A stretch of DNA of 21,278 bases from Bacteroidales bacterium (GTDB taxonomy: Bacteria > Bacteroidota > Bacteroidia > Bacteroidales > FEN-979): positions 1 through 21,278 of the forward strand of contig JALNZC010000057.1 in NCBI GenBank assembly GCA_023229525.1, read 5' to 3'. The notes beneath the pieces were generated by a model, which was not told the origin of the DNA, did not search any database, and was given only the letters and a program-made list of their open reading frames with translations. Shown piece after piece: positions 17,760-21,278 of this stretch. The position numbers and the translations under genes were made by a program. Every line of letters starts with the position of its first letter. Position 1 is the stretch's first letter.

Positions 17760-20700
17760 ATGAAAAAAATTCTGTTTACCCTTGTTACATTGTTGATTTT
17801 TTGTGTTGGTTTCAGTTCTAATTGGGTGCCTCTTGGTTCCGGTACTCCTGTTCCAGCCAATGTTCAGCTTGTGTCTTCGAACATTCAGACATCCACCATC
17901 CATTTTTCACTTCAGGGGTTTGAGATGATCCCCATTACAACACCCCATGGAACCTCCTTTGTAGTTGGAGTTGGAGAAGCTACACCAATGCTGGTTGCAG
18001 GAGCTCCCGATCTTGGGAAACTCACTGCTTCCGTTATTATTCCCGACCAGGAAAAAATGCAGGTGAAAGTCGTCTATTCGAATTATAAAGACTTTCCGGG
18101 TATCGATGTGGCACCTTCAAAAGGTAATTTATACCGTGATACCGATCCGGCTACCGTACCTTTTTCCTGGGGCAAAATCTATGGTGAAAACAAGTTTTTC
18201 CCTGAGCATATCGTCGAACTCAGGGAACCGTATATCATCCGCGATTACCGGGGAGAAACAGTGATCGTCTATCCCTTTCAATACAATCCTGTTTCAAAAA
18301 TATTAAGGGTTTATACCGACATCGAAATTTCTGTTACCGGCACCGGGGAACAAGGCGTAAATCCTTTGTTCCGTAAGGGAAACCTGACAAAGGTCAATAC
18401 GGAATTCAATAAAATCTATAAGCAGCATTTTTTAAATGCGGGAAATTCACGATACACCCCTGTGGATGAGCAAGGTAAGATGCTTATCATTTCCTATGGT
18501 TCATTCATGAGCGCCATGCAACCCCTGGTCGACTGGAAAAACCAGCAGGGGATCCCAACCGAATTAGTTAATGTTGCTACCATTGGAACAACCGCTGCTG
18601 CTATCAAAGCTTACATTTTAAATTATTATAACAACAACGATCTTGCTTTTGTACTGCTTGTTGGCGACGGGCCTCAGATTCCAACCAATTCCGGAGGTAA
18701 CCTTGGAGGACCTTCGGATAATGCTTATGGATACCTGGTTGGGAATGATCATTATCCCGATCTTTTTGTCGGTCGTTTTTCCGCGGAAAATGTTGCCCAA
18801 GCTGAGACTCAGGTTATAAGGGTACTGAACTATGAAAAGACACCATTGACAACCGTAGACTGGTTCTCTAAAGGAGTTGGAATAGGTTCAGACCAGGGCC
18901 CGGGCGATGATAATGAATATGATTATCAGCACATACGTAACATCCGTACGAAATTATTGAATTATACTTATACTGCGGTAGCTGAATTATATGATGGTTC
19001 GCAGGGTGGTCTCGATGCTCCGGGAAACCCGACTCCGGCCATGGTGGCAACGTCTTTGAATGCCGGTGCAGGGATTGTGAATTATACCGGGCACGGGAGT
19101 CAGACCTCATGGGGTACAACGGGATTTTCAAATTCCAACGTGACTTCGCTGACCAATGACAACATGCTGCCATTTATCTGGTCGGTCGCCTGTGTGAACG
19201 GAGATTTTGTAAGTGGTACATGTTTTGCCGAAGCCTGGTTGCGGGCCACCCATAACGGTCAGCCGTCGGGGGCTATTGCTGCGTTGATGTCGACTATCAA
19301 TCAAAGCTGGAATCCACCCATGTGCGGAGAAGATGCCATGGATGACATCCTCGTTGAGACTTTTGCCAATAACATCAAACACACTTTTGGCGGTATTTCA
19401 ATGAACGGGTGTATGCAAATGAATGATGAATACGGTGCGGACGGTGATGAAATGACCGATACCTGGAACTGTTTCGGCGATCCTTCGCTGATGGTTCGTA
19501 CGGCAATGCCTCAACCCATAACAGCATCGCATCCGCCTACAATTTTCCTGGGCGCTACCCAGTTCAGTGTCAATTCAGATGCAGAAGGAGGATTGGTCGC
19601 ATTGACCATCAATAACCAAATTATGGCAACAGGGAATATCACCGGTGGAATTGCAACACTTAACTTTGAGGCACTTTCAGCCCTGGATACCATGAAAGTG
19701 GTTATCACTGCATACAACCATCTGTTCTATGAAGCCAATGTCCCTATTATTCCTGCCCAGGGACCCTATGTTACCTATGCCAGCCATACCATCAACGATG
19801 TTAACGGAAACAATAACGGAATGGTTGATTATGGCGAAAATATCATGCTGAACATTTCGCTGAAAAATGTGGGTATTGAACCGGCTAACGATATCAACGT
19901 CACATTGAGCACAAATGACGTTTATATTAACGTTGTTGATGCCATCCAAAATTATGGATCAATTCCTGCAGGTGAGACCATCTCTATGCCCGACGGTTTT
20001 TCGTTCGTTGTTTCAAATTCAGTTCCTGACGGACATGTCGTTCTTTTTAACCTGGTGATAACCGATGGAACCAATACCTGGAACAGTAGTTTTACAATAT
20101 TAGTAAATGCTCCACTGCTTTCGGTTGGAACAATGACTATTTCGGATCCGACCGGTAATGGAAACGGACGTCTTGACCCCGGTGAGACGGTGGATATCGT
20201 GATCACTTCGTCGAACAACGGCCACAGTGATGCCCTGAATACCCTCGGATCAATTACTACGACAAGCCCATATCTTACATTAAACAGCACCAGCTTCGAA
20301 TTCAATACACTGGCGCCTTCCCAAACGGCCACCGCCACCTTTAACCTTACTGCTTCTGCTGATGCCCCTATCGGCTCAGTAGCTGATATCAATTATCTGA
20401 TCGTTTCGGGTGAATATAACACCGAAAAAGAATTTATCAGCAAAATAGGTTTGGTACTCGAAGATTTTGAGTCGGGCGGATTTACACAGTTTGCATGGAC
20501 ACAGGGAGGAACCCAGCCCTGGTCTATAACCAATGTTGGCCCTTATGAAGGCGTTTATTCTGCCAAATCGGGGACGATTACACACAGCCAGAAATCGGAT
20601 CTGAGTCTTCAGATGAATGTAACCAATCCCGATAGTATTTCATTCTATTATAAGACCTCTTCAGAAAGTGGCTACGATTATCTGAAATTTTTCCTCGATG

Positions 20701-21278
20701 GTACAAGTATAGGTGAATGGTCGGGAGAAACTCCATGGACGAAGGCTTCATATCCAGTAGCCGCGGGCAACCATACCTTCAAATGGGAATACATGAAAGA
20801 CGGCAGTGTTTCGAACGGAAGCGATTGTGGCTGGATCGATTACATTGTTTTTCCGGCTGCAGCGCCTGCAGCAGCTTCGGTGACGGGCACGGTAACTTAT
20901 GCCAATACGGCGAACACACCTTTGAACGGTTTGACCATTAAACTGAAAAACAGCGGTGGAACGGTTATCGGCACTACGACTACCAATGCAACCGGTAATT
21001 ATACCTTTACCTCTGTTCCGGCCGGTAATTACACGTTGGAAGCAACTACGACCAAACCCTGGAACGGAGTCACCGCAACCGATGTTCTGTTATATCGTAA
21101 GCACATTGCAAACATTGCGCTGCTCACCGGTATTTATCTTGCCTCGGGCGATGTTAATGCTTCGGGAAGTTTAACGGCAGCAGATGTCCTGCTGATAAAA
21201 AAGCGCATTGCTACCATCATCAGTTCATTCCCGGCCGGCGACTGGTTGTTTAACAACACACCCTTTACCGTAGGTGGA
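17760..21278 (+). CDS. Arg-gingipain-like C25 peptidase with dockerin; 3' end beyond window
   Basis: The frame is open for 1173 codons from ATG 17760 to the window edge. Signal peptide is about 1-20. Residues 229-235 read NSRYTPV, which I recall as the Arg-Tyr maturation boundary of P. gingivalis RgpB. The C25 domain (232-590) carries VGNDHY, Asp388 in EYDYQHIRNI (aligns with the S1 Asp163 of RgpB), His445 in NYTGHGSQTSWG and Cys478 in VACVNGDF, 33 apart as in RgpB (211 and 244), then STINQSW. These matches predict cleavage after Arg. The post-catalytic Ig-like domain (588-670), two further Ig domains (670-785, 786-897), jelly-roll (898-1038), Cna-B-like (1038-1095) and dockerin (1098-1160, GDVNASGSLTAADVLLIKKR) follow. 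By analogy with its four paralogues, cohesin and sorting domains should lie just past the edge. The RgpB comparison is from memory. Confidence 0.88.
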   Translation, partial: MKKILFTLVTLLIFCVGFSSNWVPLGSGTPVPANVQLVSSNIQTSTIHFSLQGFEMIPITTPHGTSFVVGVGEATPMLVAGAPDLGKLTASVIIPDQEKMQVKVVYSNYKDFPGIDVAPSKGNLYRDTDPATVPFSWGKIYGENKFFPEHIVELREPYIIRDYRGETVIVYPFQYNPVSKILRVYTDIEISVTGTGEQGVNPLFRKGNLTKVNTEFNKIYKQHFLNAGNSRYTPVDEQGKMLIISYGSFMSAMQPLVDWKNQQGIPTELVNVATIGTTAAAIKAYILNYYNNNDLAFVLLVGDGPQIPTNSGGNLGGPSDNAYGYLVGNDHYPDLFVGRFSAENVAQAETQVIRVLNYEKTPLTTVDWFSKGVGIGSDQGPGDDNEYDYQHIRNIRTKLLNYTYTAVAELYDGSQGGLDAPGNPTPAMVATSLNAGAGIVNYTGHGSQTSWGTTGFSNSNVTSLTNDNMLPFIWSVACVNGDFVSGTCFAEAWLRATHNGQPSGAIAALMSTINQSWNPPMCGEDAMDDILVETFANNIKHTFGGISMNGCMQMNDEYGADGDEMTDTWNCFGDPSLMVRTAMPQPITASHPPTIFLGATQFSVNSDAEGGLVALTINNQIMATGNITGGIATLNFEALSALDTMKVVITAYNHLFYEANVPIIPAQGPYVTYASHTINDVNGNNNGMVDYGENIMLNISLKNVGIEPANDINVTLSTNDVYINVVDAIQNYGSIPAGETISMPDGFSFVVSNSVPDGHVVLFNLVITDGTNTWNSSFTILVNAPLLSVGTMTISDPTGNGNGRLDPGETVDIVITSSNNGHSDALNTLGSITTTSPYLTLNSTSFEFNTLAPSQTATATFNLTASADAPIGSVADINYLIVSGEYNTEKEFISKIGLVLEDFESGGFTQFAWTQGGTQPWSITNVGPYEGVYSAKSGTITHSQKSDLSLQMNVTNPDSISFYYKTSSESGYDYLKFFLDGTSIGEWSGETPWTKASYPVAAGNHTFKWEYMKDGSVSNGSDCGWIDYIVFPAAAPAAASVTGTVTYANTANTPLNGLTIKLKNSGGTVIGTTTTNATGNYTFTSVPAGNYTLEATTTKPWNGVTATDVLLYRKHIANIALLTGIYLASGDVNASGSLTAADVLLIKKRIATIISSFPAGDWLFNNTPFTVGG
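20101..21278 (+). repeat. Tail cassette nearly identical to 15721-16901; continues past the window
   Basis: Second copy of the direct repeat described at 15721-16901, offset 4380 then 4377 bases. Identity is still very high at the right edge, so the shared segment extends beyond the window. Confidence 0.85.

Overview
The window looks like a chromosomal segment of a Bacteroidota bacterium. Five large secreted proteins end, or (for the one cut by the right edge) would be expected to end, in a type IX secretion (T9SS type A) sorting domain. Three of them carry gingipain-type C25 peptidase domains. Promoter candidates follow the Bacteroidota TAnnTTTG pattern, and the left edge holds the C-terminal part of a REP-associated tyrosine transposase of the type common in this phylum. 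I cannot assign a genus.

Layout. 1-647: 3' part of a transposase-like gene (+) whose coding sequence contains 27 consecutive 15-bp units. 687-716: hairpin terminator between convergent genes. 762-12931 (-): three genes transcribed leftward, namely an Asp-box beta-propeller gene broken by one stop codon (12931-9152), a C25 peptidase (8935-4607) and an intact propeller protein (4556-762). 12932-13298: divergent promoter region. 13299-21278 (+): two more C25 peptidases. The second (17760 onward) runs off the right edge and is strikingly like Arg-gingipain.

The unifying theme is a shared C-terminal chassis. Every one of the five proteins has a different or duplicated N-terminal head (Asp-box propeller or C25 protease). 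The head is followed in the same order by two Ig-like domains, a MAM-like jelly-roll, a Cna-B-like domain, a dockerin-like segment, a cohesin-like domain and a T9SS sorting domain; the last gene is cut by the window after its dockerin. Carrying a dockerin and a cohesin in the same chain, across co-located secreted proteases and propeller proteins, suggests a self-scaffolding cell-surface or extracellular protease complex, analogous to a cellulosome but proteolytic. That is inference from domain recognition by eye. DNA-level near-identity between parts of paralogues shows that the cluster grew by duplication and gene conversion, with heads exchanged on a common tail.

A plausible division of labour: the Arg-gingipain-like enzyme could mature itself at a conserved Arg-Tyr boundary and possibly process its neighbours, while the propeller proteins bind substrates or partners.
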